Notes under the pieces: model-generated | Told to the model about the DNA's origin: nothing | The model's input: only the letters and a program-made list of their open reading frames with translations | Databases searched by the model: none | In this document: in pieces, positions 33,903 to 42,324 of the stretch | How positions within the stretch are numbered: position 1 is the stretch's first letter | Layout of the letters: each line of letters starts with the position of its first letter | Position numbers and translations under genes: made by a program | NCBI RefSeq assembly: GCF_023111095.1 | Contig: NZ_JALGYW010000014.1 | Location: forward strand, 62,001-126,000 | Source: Maribellus sp. YY47 | GTDB taxonomy: Bacteria > Bacteroidota > Bacteroidia > Bacteroidales > Prolixibacteraceae | DNA: 64,000 nucleotides | Direction of reading: 5' to 3'

Positions 33903-35119
33903 TGTTGTTGGTCGCCGGTAAAAGACATCTGTTTATCCAGTATTCTGAAATCCAATTTACGAACACCCAGGATATTCAGATAGCTTTTACAATTGTAGGA
34001 ATGAATTTCATCCTTTTCTCCAAATATGTGATACGAACGAACTACCCAGTCAATGGCAGCATCAATATCCCCTTCCATTTCGCAGGCCAGTCCCAAATTG
34101 TACATACACTTGGCTGCAATCCTTTTGTTCGGATTGTCGATATTCTTTTTCCAGTAGTTGGCTGCTTCCAGCCAATTTCCTTTTTTTAGAAAATCTTCGG
34201 ATTGTTTCAGGTCAGGATGCCCCGATTTATAATACATCCGTTCTACTTCCATCCAGTGAGGAATAATCATTTGCGCAAACTGAGTACCGTTCATGTCTGC
34301 CGAATTCAAAACTGCATCTCTGCGTGGCGGAACAACTTTTAATGCGTTTTGCAGAAAGATACATTCTCCTTCCCATGTAATAGGATTCTTATGCAAATAA
34401 TGATAGAGGAACATGTTTTTATTCAAATCATATATACTCCAAAGTGCATTTACTTCTGCCAACTCTGTAACGTTGTAATAGCCTTCCGCAAAAGTCTCAT
34501 TGGTGTCTATTTCGTTCCGTGTAAAAAAATGATCCAACGATAAAAGAAAATCAGCCCCTGTAGAATCAGAAATGGCTTTCAGTTCATTAGAAGTATATAA
34601 TCCGAATTCGGGATCCAGCATCTTATCATCTGCCTTGTTTTCTGTGGAAGCAGGTAATTCTTTTAAATAACTCGCAATAGCGAATGAATTTACGTATCCA
34701 ATATAGGAATCAGGATTTGCAGTTGAATCTATTTTCGCGAGTTGATGAAAATTGAGGGTGTCTTTGACCAAAATTGAAGAATAATCGCACGGTTCCAGCT
34801 CAATAATTCGATCAAAAAAATCCTGCTCCAGGATTCCTGCAAGGAAATAGTCGTAATAGATTTTTGAGGCAACACTGTCCATGTTACTTGTGTCACTCAT
34901 CTCTTGTCCCAGAACTTTGTAATGAATGAGTTCGGGATTATACGCCACATTGGTATTGTTGTAGCGTACGGCAAGTTTTCGGTATACTTTGGGAAGCGTG
35001 ATTTCTGCCGGTTGAAGGACTTCAATTTTTATCGAACTTGTCTGCAAAAAACGGGCACATCCCTGTAAAAAAGCAGCGATAAAGAAAACAGTGATTAAGG
35101 TTAGAGGTAAACGTTTCAT
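33899..35119 (-). CDS. DUF6340-type lipoprotein, third of three tandem paralogues
   Basis: A 406-residue lipoprotein (lipobox LQGC, Cys21). After the lipid anchor comes EVLQPAEITLPKVYRKLAVRYNN, the opening shared with its two neighbours, then an alpha/beta body with SDTSNMDSVASKIYYDYFLAG, and a C-terminal TPR-like helix pair (KGNWLEAANYWKKNIDNPN, AAKCMYNLGLACEMEGD). The function is unknown. It overlaps by four bases with the convergent upstream gene and begins one base downstream of the middle paralogue, so all three are probably one operon. Confidence 0.8.
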   Translation of the reverse strand: MKRLPLTLITVFFIAAFLQGCARFLQTSSIKIEVLQPAEITLPKVYRKLAVRYNNTNVAYNPELIHYKVLGQEMSDTSNMDSVASKIYYDYFLAGILEQDFFDRIIELEPCDYSSILVKDTLNFHQLAKIDSTANPDSYIGYVNSFAIASYLKELPASTENKADDKMLDPEFGLYTSNELKAISDSTGADFLLSLDHFFTRNEIDTNETFAEGYYNVTELAEVNALWSIYDLNKNMFLYHYLHKNPITWEGECIFLQNALKVVPPRRDAVLNSADMNGTQFAQMIIPHWMEVERMYYKSGHPDLKQSEDFLKKGNWLEAANYWKKNIDNPNKRIAAKCMYNLGLACEMEGDIDAAIDWVVRSYHIFGEKDEIHSYNCKSYLNILGVRKLDFRILDKQMSFTGDQQH

Positions 35120-36142
35120 TTATTCATGGTTTAGTTTTGAAATGTCACGCATGCGTTTTTGAAGTGCATTTTGATAGAAAAGGATTCGTTTGATATCTTC
35201 TTTACTCCGGTATTTTGTGGCCAGTTGCATTGCAGCCGTCAGCCAGCTCGATGCGGTATCCATGTCGTCTTTCATTTCGTAAGCCAATGCCATGTTGTAC
35301 CTCGCCTGTATGGCGATTTTCCCGTTGTCGTCTCCCACATAACGCTTCCATAGTAATATGGCATTATCCCATTCTCCTTTTTGCAGGTAGGTTTCAGCAG
35401 AAGCGAAGTCGGGGAGTGGCGGTACCGAATACATTCGGTTGGCCGTTTGCCACGAGGCAAAAAAACGTTTGGCATAGTTTTCACCTGCCATCTGGGAGGC
35501 TATTTTAAGGGCAGTTATACGCGGGGGAAGCAGTGTTTTTCGCTGGTAATTTCCCTGGTCGTCGTAACCGTTCCAGAAAACGGTATCAATCATGGTTTTC
35601 CGGTCCAGCATTCTTTTTTCAACCGGATCATAAACCGCCCAGACCGCAGCGGTTATTACTTCGTTCGATTTTGTCGGCATTTCCGCTGTGTAGGAATATT
35701 CGTTGTAAAAACACGAATAGGTTTCGAGCGAGATCATCAGATCGCTATTTGATTTATCGGTGATATTCTCGATCAAATCATAATTGAGCGGAGGCAGTTT
35801 ATCGCCCCGGTGTGTTTTGAAAAGTTCGGGGAAAATATGAATGGTCTCAAACGTCTGATGATTTTTCAAATTGCCAGCCAGTTTCTGCATGGCCTGGCTT
35901 ACCAGCACCGAATCGAGGTTTTCAGGATCATTAACGGCTTTTTTTAGCCGGTAATCGTCTTTGTAATAATGAATAAGCGTGTCGTTGGTGTACTTAAAAT
36001 TGCGGTAAACAATCGCAGCACTTTTACTGTTTTGGGGGATCGTAATTTTGCCCGGTTGAAAAACCTCAATCTGGTATTCTTTATAAACGGTGCACGAACT
36101 GAACAATGCCAGCAGGATCACCAGTGGGAGAATGCGGTTCAT
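35120..36142 (-). CDS. DUF6340-type lipoprotein, second of three tandem paralogues
   Basis: A 340-residue lipoprotein, lipobox FSSC (Cys17). It shares the EVFQPGKITIPQNSKSAAIVYRN opening, the LDSVLVSQAMQKLAGNL segment and the C-terminal helices (KGEWDNAILLWKRYVGDDN, QARYNMALAYEMKDD) with both neighbours. About 65 residues shorter than the third copy, mostly in the middle. Stop and start of adjacent copies touch (one-base overlap with the first copy, none with the third), consistent with tandem duplication and coupled expression. Function unknown. Confidence 0.8.
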   Translation of the reverse strand: MNRILPLVILLALFSSCTVYKEYQIEVFQPGKITIPQNSKSAAIVYRNFKYTNDTLIHYYKDDYRLKKAVNDPENLDSVLVSQAMQKLAGNLKNHQTFETIHIFPELFKTHRGDKLPPLNYDLIENITDKSNSDLMISLETYSCFYNEYSYTAEMPTKSNEVITAAVWAVYDPVEKRMLDRKTMIDTVFWNGYDDQGNYQRKTLLPPRITALKIASQMAGENYAKRFFASWQTANRMYSVPPLPDFASAETYLQKGEWDNAILLWKRYVGDDNGKIAIQARYNMALAYEMKDDMDTASSWLTAAMQLATKYRSKEDIKRILFYQNALQKRMRDISKLNHE

Positions 36143-37191
36143 TATTTAAGTTTTTCTAGTTCCTGTCGTCGCAGTTTCAGCCGTTCCAGGTAGTCGTATG
36201 TCACCTGCCGAAACATCGTATTGTACGACTCCAGTCCCCACTTTATCGCTTCATCAACATTCCCCTGAAGTTCGTAAGCTACAGCCAGATTAAATGCAGC
36301 TTTACTTTTGGTCGCTTTTGAGCTGCTTTCCGCGGCAACTTTCTTCCAAATTTCCATCGCCGAAGGCCAGTCGTTACTGTTCACCAGGTTTTCAGCCTGG
36401 GTCATCTGCGCATCTTTGTCGCTTAGAATTTGTCGTTGTTCGCGGTACCAAACCGTGCTGATTTTTTCCGAGAAATCGAGTGCTGCCGCTATACCTGCCT
36501 CCGAAAGACCTTGTTTTACCGTTGTAAAGTGAGAGAACAGTTCGCGCGCAGAACCCGCACCGTCTTCCCAGTACAAGGTATCCCGCTGGTATTCGCGTAT
36601 GATCACCTTATCTTCTGACGGATCATATATTCTGAAAAGAGTTTCATAGACAACGGCCATTTGCGCTTTTACCATTTCGTAAAAAGCGTCATCTGCTGGA
36701 TTGTAATAGGTATCTCGGTTGAAATTGGTAATCACCCGGGTAGTAAACATATCAACCGACAAAACGGCATCGGTGTTAAAGGTATCGCAAAGCTCTTTAA
36801 CCTCGTTCCACGGCATGGTTTCACTTAGAAAAGCATTTTTTTCGTGATCAATAAAACGATCAACCGGGATAACATAATCATATCTTCCCGACTCAAAAAG
36901 CAGTTGCCCTAGCGCCTGTAACATGGTATCGGCCGATTGACGGTCATGAATAACCGTGTCAACATCGAATCCTTTTTTGAAAAAAATGTTTTGAAGCGTA
37001 TCGGCAGCGGTGTCGGTGTACGAATCGTCGACTGTACGGTTAACCAAAACTAGGCTTTGAATTCGTTCAGGAAGTTCCTGTTTCGCTTTTTGCGGAATTT
37101 CAATGGTAATATATTTTGGCGTTGTGCAAGACGTAACCATTAGCAGCATCAGAGGCAAGAAACCAATAAATTTCCTGAATTTGGTATTCAT
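36142..37191 (-). CDS. DUF6340-type lipoprotein, first of three tandem paralogues
   Basis: A 349-residue lipoprotein with lipobox MVTSC (Cys22). The frame extends upstream to 37290, but that would overlap the VWA gene end; the start at 37191 directly precedes a proper signal peptide (FRKFIGFLPLMLLMVTSC). Family segments: EIPQKAKQELPERIQSLVLVNR, DTDAVLSVDMFTTRV and the TPR-like end (NDWPSAMEIWKKVAAESSS, AFNLAVAYELQGNVDEAIKWG). It lies 26 bases after the VWA-type gene on the same strand. Confidence 0.8.
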   Translation of the reverse strand: MNTKFRKFIGFLPLMLLMVTSCTTPKYITIEIPQKAKQELPERIQSLVLVNRTVDDSYTDTAADTLQNIFFKKGFDVDTVIHDRQSADTMLQALGQLLFESGRYDYVIPVDRFIDHEKNAFLSETMPWNEVKELCDTFNTDAVLSVDMFTTRVITNFNRDTYYNPADDAFYEMVKAQMAVVYETLFRIYDPSEDKVIIREYQRDTLYWEDGAGSARELFSHFTTVKQGLSEAGIAAALDFSEKISTVWYREQRQILSDKDAQMTQAENLVNSNDWPSAMEIWKKVAAESSSKATKSKAAFNLAVAYELQGNVDEAIKWGLESYNTMFRQVTYDYLERLKLRRQELEKLK

Positions 37192-37217
37192 ACAGCGTGT
37201 TTCGTTTATACCTGAAA

Positions 37218-39425
37218 TTAATAAACTCCCCAATATTTTCTCAAAAACCATTCCACACTCAATATTAGCAACAAAACAAAAAACAGCCATTTAAAGTTGA
37301 GCAATTCATTTACCATTTCCTGGTAATAATTTACTGTTTTGGGTTTATTGCCTGATTTGAGTTCGTCAATCAGTTGGCCTGCGCTGGCCGGCAGATAAAA
37401 CTTTCCGCCACTTAGCGATGCCAGTTGATACAAGGTGTTATGATCGGCCCTTGTCACCACATCTTCCAAATTTACCGGAACAACCGTGAAACTGCCAGTT
37501 TCGTTATATTCTTCCGTTCCGATATCAACTTTGGCATCAAAAGTATAATCGCCCAACGGGAGGTGTCCCGCGTTCAAAAAATAATCTTCGCCCTGTACAT
37601 CGAAGGTAAAGTTAAAATCTTCATTGTCAAAGTTTTTTAGGGTGATGTTTACTTCTCCGGTGGTGATGCGTTCAAAGGCATCATTGTACACTTCTGCATT
37701 CAGAATAACATCGTCGGTTTCGGAATATACCGGTTGGAACTCAACAATAAAATTATCTTCATTTTCGCGCAAGGCAAGGTACTGAATCAGCTGGTTGATC
37801 AATTCGTTAAAACGGTCGTGACTCTGATTCTGATAATAATCGAACAAGCGCCAGCGCCAGATCCCTTCGCCAAAAATAAAGCCCACCTTCCGGCCGTTCT
37901 TTTTCCCGGTGGCCATCAAAGGTTTTCCTGTTTCAATATTTTTTAGTTTTTGATAAAGCAGTGTAGTAAAATCAGCATCGAGTTCATAATCGGCATAAGC
38001 GACATTTAATGGCGGAAATTTTGGCAGAACTTCCAGGAAATCTTCAGATAAACGAAACGTCGCATAAATCGGATTGAATACGGGTTGGGCTTCTTCTCCC
38101 GAACCGGCCAGCGGTGTTATTTTTGCTCCCTGATCGAAAGTATTAAGCTGCGGCAGAAACGTTTTGCTTCCTACGATAAAAAGAACGGGTAACCTTCCGG
38201 CCTGAGCATTTTCAATTACCTGGGCGATCGATTTTCCCGAAGTCGGAAGTTGATTAAGAATGATCAGGTTGTAATCGTTCAGGTTCGATGGATAAGGTTC
38301 GGCGGTAAATACACTGACATCGTATGTTTTTTGTTCTTCAAGCGTATACTTAATCGCTCCAATGTCGGGGTGCGAACCATCAGACAGAATCAGGATCTTT
38401 TGCTTGTTTTCCAAAACATTGATGACAAAGCCGGCCGAGTTATTTTTGGTGTTTTGCTCGTTTTCCACCGTCTCTATTTTTGCGGTATAATGTTGCAACC
38501 CGGTCTGGTCAGCGTCAAGAATAAATTCGCGGCTTATAAAATAATTGTCATTAGGCGGGGTGATCATTACGCTTTGCAGCTCTTCGTTGCCTTTAACAAC
38601 CGACAGTTTTAGCACTTTATTCCTTACTTTCGAAAAGTGCACGTCCACCTCCACCGGAAACTTATTGCCCGAGAAAGCCGTACGGTTCACGCGAATATTC
38701 TGGATTCTCGAATCGGCCACAATGGTGGTGTCTCCGAATCCGATGGTATAAACCGGGAAATTGATATCGCTGAGTTGGTTTACCGGGTTTCTTCCCTGGT
38801 TGTAAATGCCGTCGCCAACAAGAATCAGCGCACCAATATTCTGGTTAAAATGATTGTTGCTGACCGTATTCAGCATCTCACTGTAATTCGATCTTTTGGC
38901 GTTGAATGAAAGCTCATCCTTTGTGCCGGGTTCTTCTCCGAAATTATAATTTACAAGCTCGAAATCATTGCCAAGTTTATCGTTTAGTTCTTTTTTTAAC
39001 GCTTTTATTTCTGTGGAAAGAGCTGTCGAATCGGGGCCTGAAATCATCGATGAAGAGTTATCCCAGGCAGCTATGATCAGCGGATTCTGGCTGATCTTTT
39101 TAAGGCTTCTCAAAAACGGAGCTAACAGCAGCACCGCAATCAGGAAAAAAGAAACAAAGCGCAGGGCCGACAGGATTCTAATCTGAATTTTGGAAAGTTC
39201 ACTATTCGCTTTGTTTTTGAAATACAAAAGAATAACGATGCCCAATGCTGCGGCAAGCACAGCGAGCAAGTGGATAAACCAATATTTAGTTCCGAATGAG
39301 ATCAAATCAAGTGAATTTTGAAAGTCGTAAATATACGTAACTCCTTTTTTAAAATAAGGATTTATGAGTATTATTACATAGTAAAATAAAGCAGAAATAG
39401 TTGGTGGAATTAGCCTATAAATCAT
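37218..39425 (-). CDS. VWA-domain/BatA-like inner membrane protein of unknown function
   Basis: A 735-residue membrane protein. Two N-terminal transmembrane helices (YWFIHLLAVLAAALGIVILLYF, ALRFVSFFLIAVLLLAPFLR) precede an extracytoplasmic von Willebrand A-like domain (AAWDNSSSMISG, DxSxS MIDAS pattern, and ALILVGDGIYNQG), a GATase-like fold (QKILILSDGSHPDIGAIKY) and Ig-like beta modules; one C-terminal helix near residue 705 (FKWLFFVLLLILSVEWFLR) returns it to the membrane. The first 40 residues are untypical; an in-frame TTG at 39305 beginning ISFGTKYWF is a good alternative start. Related proteins occur next to BatABD-like systems; here it precedes three DUF6340 lipoproteins. Confidence 0.75.
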   Translation of the reverse strand: MIYRLIPPTISALFYYVIILINPYFKKGVTYIYDFQNSLDLISFGTKYWFIHLLAVLAAALGIVILLYFKNKANSELSKIQIRILSALRFVSFFLIAVLLLAPFLRSLKKISQNPLIIAAWDNSSSMISGPDSTALSTEIKALKKELNDKLGNDFELVNYNFGEEPGTKDELSFNAKRSNYSEMLNTVSNNHFNQNIGALILVGDGIYNQGRNPVNQLSDINFPVYTIGFGDTTIVADSRIQNIRVNRTAFSGNKFPVEVDVHFSKVRNKVLKLSVVKGNEELQSVMITPPNDNYFISREFILDADQTGLQHYTAKIETVENEQNTKNNSAGFVINVLENKQKILILSDGSHPDIGAIKYTLEEQKTYDVSVFTAEPYPSNLNDYNLIILNQLPTSGKSIAQVIENAQAGRLPVLFIVGSKTFLPQLNTFDQGAKITPLAGSGEEAQPVFNPIYATFRLSEDFLEVLPKFPPLNVAYADYELDADFTTLLYQKLKNIETGKPLMATGKKNGRKVGFIFGEGIWRWRLFDYYQNQSHDRFNELINQLIQYLALRENEDNFIVEFQPVYSETDDVILNAEVYNDAFERITTGEVNITLKNFDNEDFNFTFDVQGEDYFLNAGHLPLGDYTFDAKVDIGTEEYNETGSFTVVPVNLEDVVTRADHNTLYQLASLSGGKFYLPASAGQLIDELKSGNKPKTVNYYQEMVNELLNFKWLFFVLLLILSVEWFLRKYWGVY

Positions 39426-39513
39426 TTGACAACCGGGCTTTTTTATTGCATGACCATTGGCCTGTTCTACTTGCTGACGCTTTATTTGAAACCGAAAATT
39501 AAACTACCAACCC

Positions 39514-41280
39514 ATGAAAATTACACTGCTGTTACTTGTTATTTTGGCTTTTACAGCGTGCGCTCCGAAATTCAATCCCGAAATTTCGGTTGACGACCTG
39601 AAGGAAAATATTTATTACCTGGCTTCCGATTCGTTGCAAGGGCGACAGTCGGGAGAAAAGGGAGGATTGCTGGCTGCTGAATACATCCGTTCGAAGTTTA
39701 AAGCGGCAGGCCTGCAGTTGTTGTACAACGACGGATTTCAGCCGTTTAGTCTTGTAGCTGACGCTGAACTGGGCGACGGAAATTCGCTGGAGGTGGGTGG
39801 AAATTCGTTCCAGCCTAAAACCGACTTTTTACCCTACGCATTTTCAGGCAATACAACGGTTGAAGCTCAGGTGGTGTTTACTGGTTATGGAATTGAAGTA
39901 GACCGCGATTCATTAAAGTGGAACGATTTTGAAGGCGTGGATGTTACCGGAAAATGGATGCTGGTGCTTCAGGGCGATCCCGATTTGGATAATCCGAACA
40001 GTCCTTACCTTGAGTTTTCTACTGAACGCGCCAAAGCGCTTACCGCTTCCGATAAGAATGCGGCTGGAATAATTTTGGTTGCCGGGCCGGCTTTTAATGA
40101 GAAAGACGAACTTTCCTCGCTCTTTTTTGATAAAAACAGCAGCCGTTTTAGCATGCCGGTTCTGCAGGTGACCCGAAACGTGGCCAACGAAATTCTTGCG
40201 GGGACAGGAGAAACGATAGAATCGCTCGAAAGCAAAATCAAGGAACAGCATAAAGGTATAAATCTGGAAGTTAATACTTCCGTAAAAGCAACGGTGAATG
40301 TTCAGCTAAAGGAAAAGGAAACACGTAATATTGTGGCCATGCTGCCCGGAGTGGATGAGAAACTGAAAGATGAAGTTGTTGTGATCGGTGCGCATTACGA
40401 TCACCTGGGAATGGGTGGCCCCGGCTCGGGATCACGCGCGGTTGATACAGTTGCTGTTCATAATGGTGCCGATGACAATGCTTCGGGTGTTGCTGCCGTA
40501 ATTCAGTTGGCAGAGAAATTTGCTTCGTTAAAGACCAACAAAAGAACGTTGATTTTTGCAGCATTTGGCGCTGAAGAAATGGGACTTGTCGGATCGAAGG
40601 CATTCACAAACGATCCTCCGGTTGCCAGCGAAAAAATGGTGGCCATGTTTAATTTCGATATGGTGGGCCGTTTGGATACCACTACCAATGCTATCAGCAT
40701 CGGCGGAACAAAAACTTCGGTCGAAACCGAACAAATACTTACCGATCTTAATACGGGTTTTGAGCTTGCATTTTCGGGAGAAGGAATTGGTCCGTCAGAT
40801 CACGCATCGTTTTATCTGCAAAATATCCCGGTGTTTTTCTTTTCTACCGGAGCTCATCCCGATTACCATACACCGAAAGACGATGCCGAAATGATTAACT
40901 ACGAAGGTGAGAAAAAGGTGCTGAACTACGCAGAAAAAGTGATTGAAGAAGTGACAAACCGCGATCAGAAACTTACATTTCAGGAAGCAGGCAGCAAATT
41001 CCAGCGGAGCAGGGGCGGACGTTTCAAAGTTACCTTTGGAATTATGCCGGATTACGCGGGACTTGAAAAACGCGGGATGAGAATTGATGCTGTTTCAAAA
41101 GGGAAACCGGCAGATAAGGCAGGAATGCTGCGGGGCGATATTATTACTGCGATTGAAGGCAAAAAGGTTAGTAATATTTATGATTATATGAGCCGTCTGC
41201 AAACACTAAAAGCGGGAGAAAGAGTTTCAGTTGACATAATCAGGGACAATAAAGAAACGGTACTTATCGTTCAGTTGTAA
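39514..41280 (+). CDS. M28-family metallopeptidase lipoprotein with PA and PDZ domains
   Basis: A 588-residue exported zinc aminopeptidase. Lipobox FTAC gives Cys16. A PA-type insert is near residues 110-240, then the M28 catalytic domain with HYDHLGMG, NGADDNASGVA, FGAEEMGLVGS and GPSDHASF, which together supply the two-zinc site and the acid/base Glu. The last ~100 residues form a PDZ domain (GIMPDYA...DAVSKGKPADKAGMLRGDII). Probably trims peptides in the periplasm or at the surface. It has its own downstream terminator. Confidence 0.9.
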   Translation: MKITLLLLVILAFTACAPKFNPEISVDDLKENIYYLASDSLQGRQSGEKGGLLAAEYIRSKFKAAGLQLLYNDGFQPFSLVADAELGDGNSLEVGGNSFQPKTDFLPYAFSGNTTVEAQVVFTGYGIEVDRDSLKWNDFEGVDVTGKWMLVLQGDPDLDNPNSPYLEFSTERAKALTASDKNAAGIILVAGPAFNEKDELSSLFFDKNSSRFSMPVLQVTRNVANEILAGTGETIESLESKIKEQHKGINLEVNTSVKATVNVQLKEKETRNIVAMLPGVDEKLKDEVVVIGAHYDHLGMGGPGSGSRAVDTVAVHNGADDNASGVAAVIQLAEKFASLKTNKRTLIFAAFGAEEMGLVGSKAFTNDPPVASEKMVAMFNFDMVGRLDTTTNAISIGGTKTSVETEQILTDLNTGFELAFSGEGIGPSDHASFYLQNIPVFFFSTGAHPDYHTPKDDAEMINYEGEKKVLNYAEKVIEEVTNRDQKLTFQEAGSKFQRSRGGRFKVTFGIMPDYAGLEKRGMRIDAVSKGKPADKAGMLRGDIITAIEGKKVSNIYDYMSRLQTLKAGERVSVDIIRDNKETVLIVQL

Positions 41281-41304
41281 TAAGCGTAATAGTTTTTTTA
41301 TAAC

Positions 41305-41345
41305 CAGGGATGCCGTTTAAAAGTGGATTACATCCCTGTTTTTTT
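41305..41345 (+). terminator. Rho-independent terminator after the M28 peptidase
   Basis: A perfect 8-bp stem CAGGGATG/CATCCCTG with an 18-base loop is followed directly by seven T residues. It starts 25 bases after the peptidase stop. Confidence 0.85.
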
Positions 41346-41380
41346 CTGAAAGTCAATTTTAAAAAATATTCAATTCTCAA

Positions 41381-41457
41381 TTTCGAATGCGAAATATCCA
41401 ACAAAATCCGGGAAATTGGATATTGGGAATTTTGCATTGGATATTCTGCATTCGAAA
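41381..41457. repeat. Long imperfect palindrome, 21-bp arms
   Basis: The left arm (41381-41401) starts TTTCGAATGCGAAATATCC and the right arm (41437-41457) is its reverse complement with two mismatches; the 35-base loop contains further ATTGGATATT copies. It sits between convergent genes. The form fits a repetitive intergenic palindrome of the kind scattered in many bacterial genomes, but no second copy is visible in this window. Confidence 0.7.
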
Positions 41458-41551
41458 ATAATAACATCCCTTCTATATGCAGATATTCTTAAAAGTACTG
41501 TCATTCCTATCGTAGTGAGAATCTGTTCGGATTAGTAGACACTACTATTTT

Positions 41552-42274
41552 TTATATCCATCCGCGAAGCTTGTAATACGACAGCGCAAACATTTCGCGG
41601 ACAAATAAAATCTCGTATTTCAGATGGTTCCAAAGCTTATAACGCACGTTGATGTTTTGCCCCACATCGGGAATAAAAATGGTGTTTCCTCCCAGTTCGT
41701 CATCATTAAAGGCAAAGTCTGCTTCGGCAACATTCTCAAATGCGGGTAATGCGTTTACTTTTTCATAACCCACTTTACGAAAACAAAATACGGCTCGTCG
41801 CATGTGCTCAAGAGAGGTTATTAAAAGAATGGGCGTTTGGTAACTGATAATGCCTGCACAATTCAGCGCCTGCGAGCTGGTATTGGTTCCTCGTGCTTCA
41901 AAAAGTATCTGGTCTTCCGCAATTGCTCTTACTTCCAGCTCTGCTTTCATTTTCTGCGGCGTACTCATACTGTCTTCCAGCTCCCCCGGCATCGCGATAA
42001 CAACTTTTGCTTCGGGAAAACTTTTAACAGCCACGGCGGTGTACCAGCTTCGCATCAGGTTCGACTGGCTGGGCATGCCACCTCCTCCGAGAAGTATGAT
42101 GTACTGCGGTTTTTGATTGATTTTCGATTGACTGGTTCCCAACCAGTGGTAGCCCCGGTATGGTGCCGAAGTGAGCGCGAGCACGATGCAAATCATGAAA
42201 AATATGCCTGTTACCATGAAGATATTTCGCAGGAGTCTCAAAAAATAGATACTTTTGACTTTGGTTTTATGCAT
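41552..42274 (-). CDS. YdcF/SanA-family (DUF218) membrane protein
   Basis: About 240 residues when started at the ATG at 42274; the frame is open to 42334 but that would overlap the divergent gene's start. One N-terminal membrane helix (NIFMVTGIFFMICIVLALT) is followed by a DUF218 domain: YIILLGGGGMPSQSNLMRSW, ARGTNTSSQALNCAG and LLITSLEHMRRAVFCFRKVG. ElyC, SanA and YdcF proteins of this fold affect envelope and peptidoglycan precursor homeostasis. The precise role here is not known. Confidence 0.82.
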   Translation of the reverse strand: MHKTKVKSIYFLRLLRNIFMVTGIFFMICIVLALTSAPYRGYHWLGTSQSKINQKPQYIILLGGGGMPSQSNLMRSWYTAVAVKSFPEAKVVIAMPGELEDSMSTPQKMKAELEVRAIAEDQILFEARGTNTSSQALNCAGIISYQTPILLITSLEHMRRAVFCFRKVGYEKVNALPAFENVAEADFAFNDDELGGNTIFIPDVGQNINVRYKLWNHLKYEILFVREMFALSYYKLRGWI

Positions 42275-42324
42275 CACCTTTGAATTGAAAAGTAAAATTA
42301 CATTAAAAATAAATACACTCACTT

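Noticed and set aside
37192-37290. Upstream extension of the first DUF6340 gene
   Set aside because: The extra 33 residues destroy the signal peptide and overlap the upstream VWA gene.
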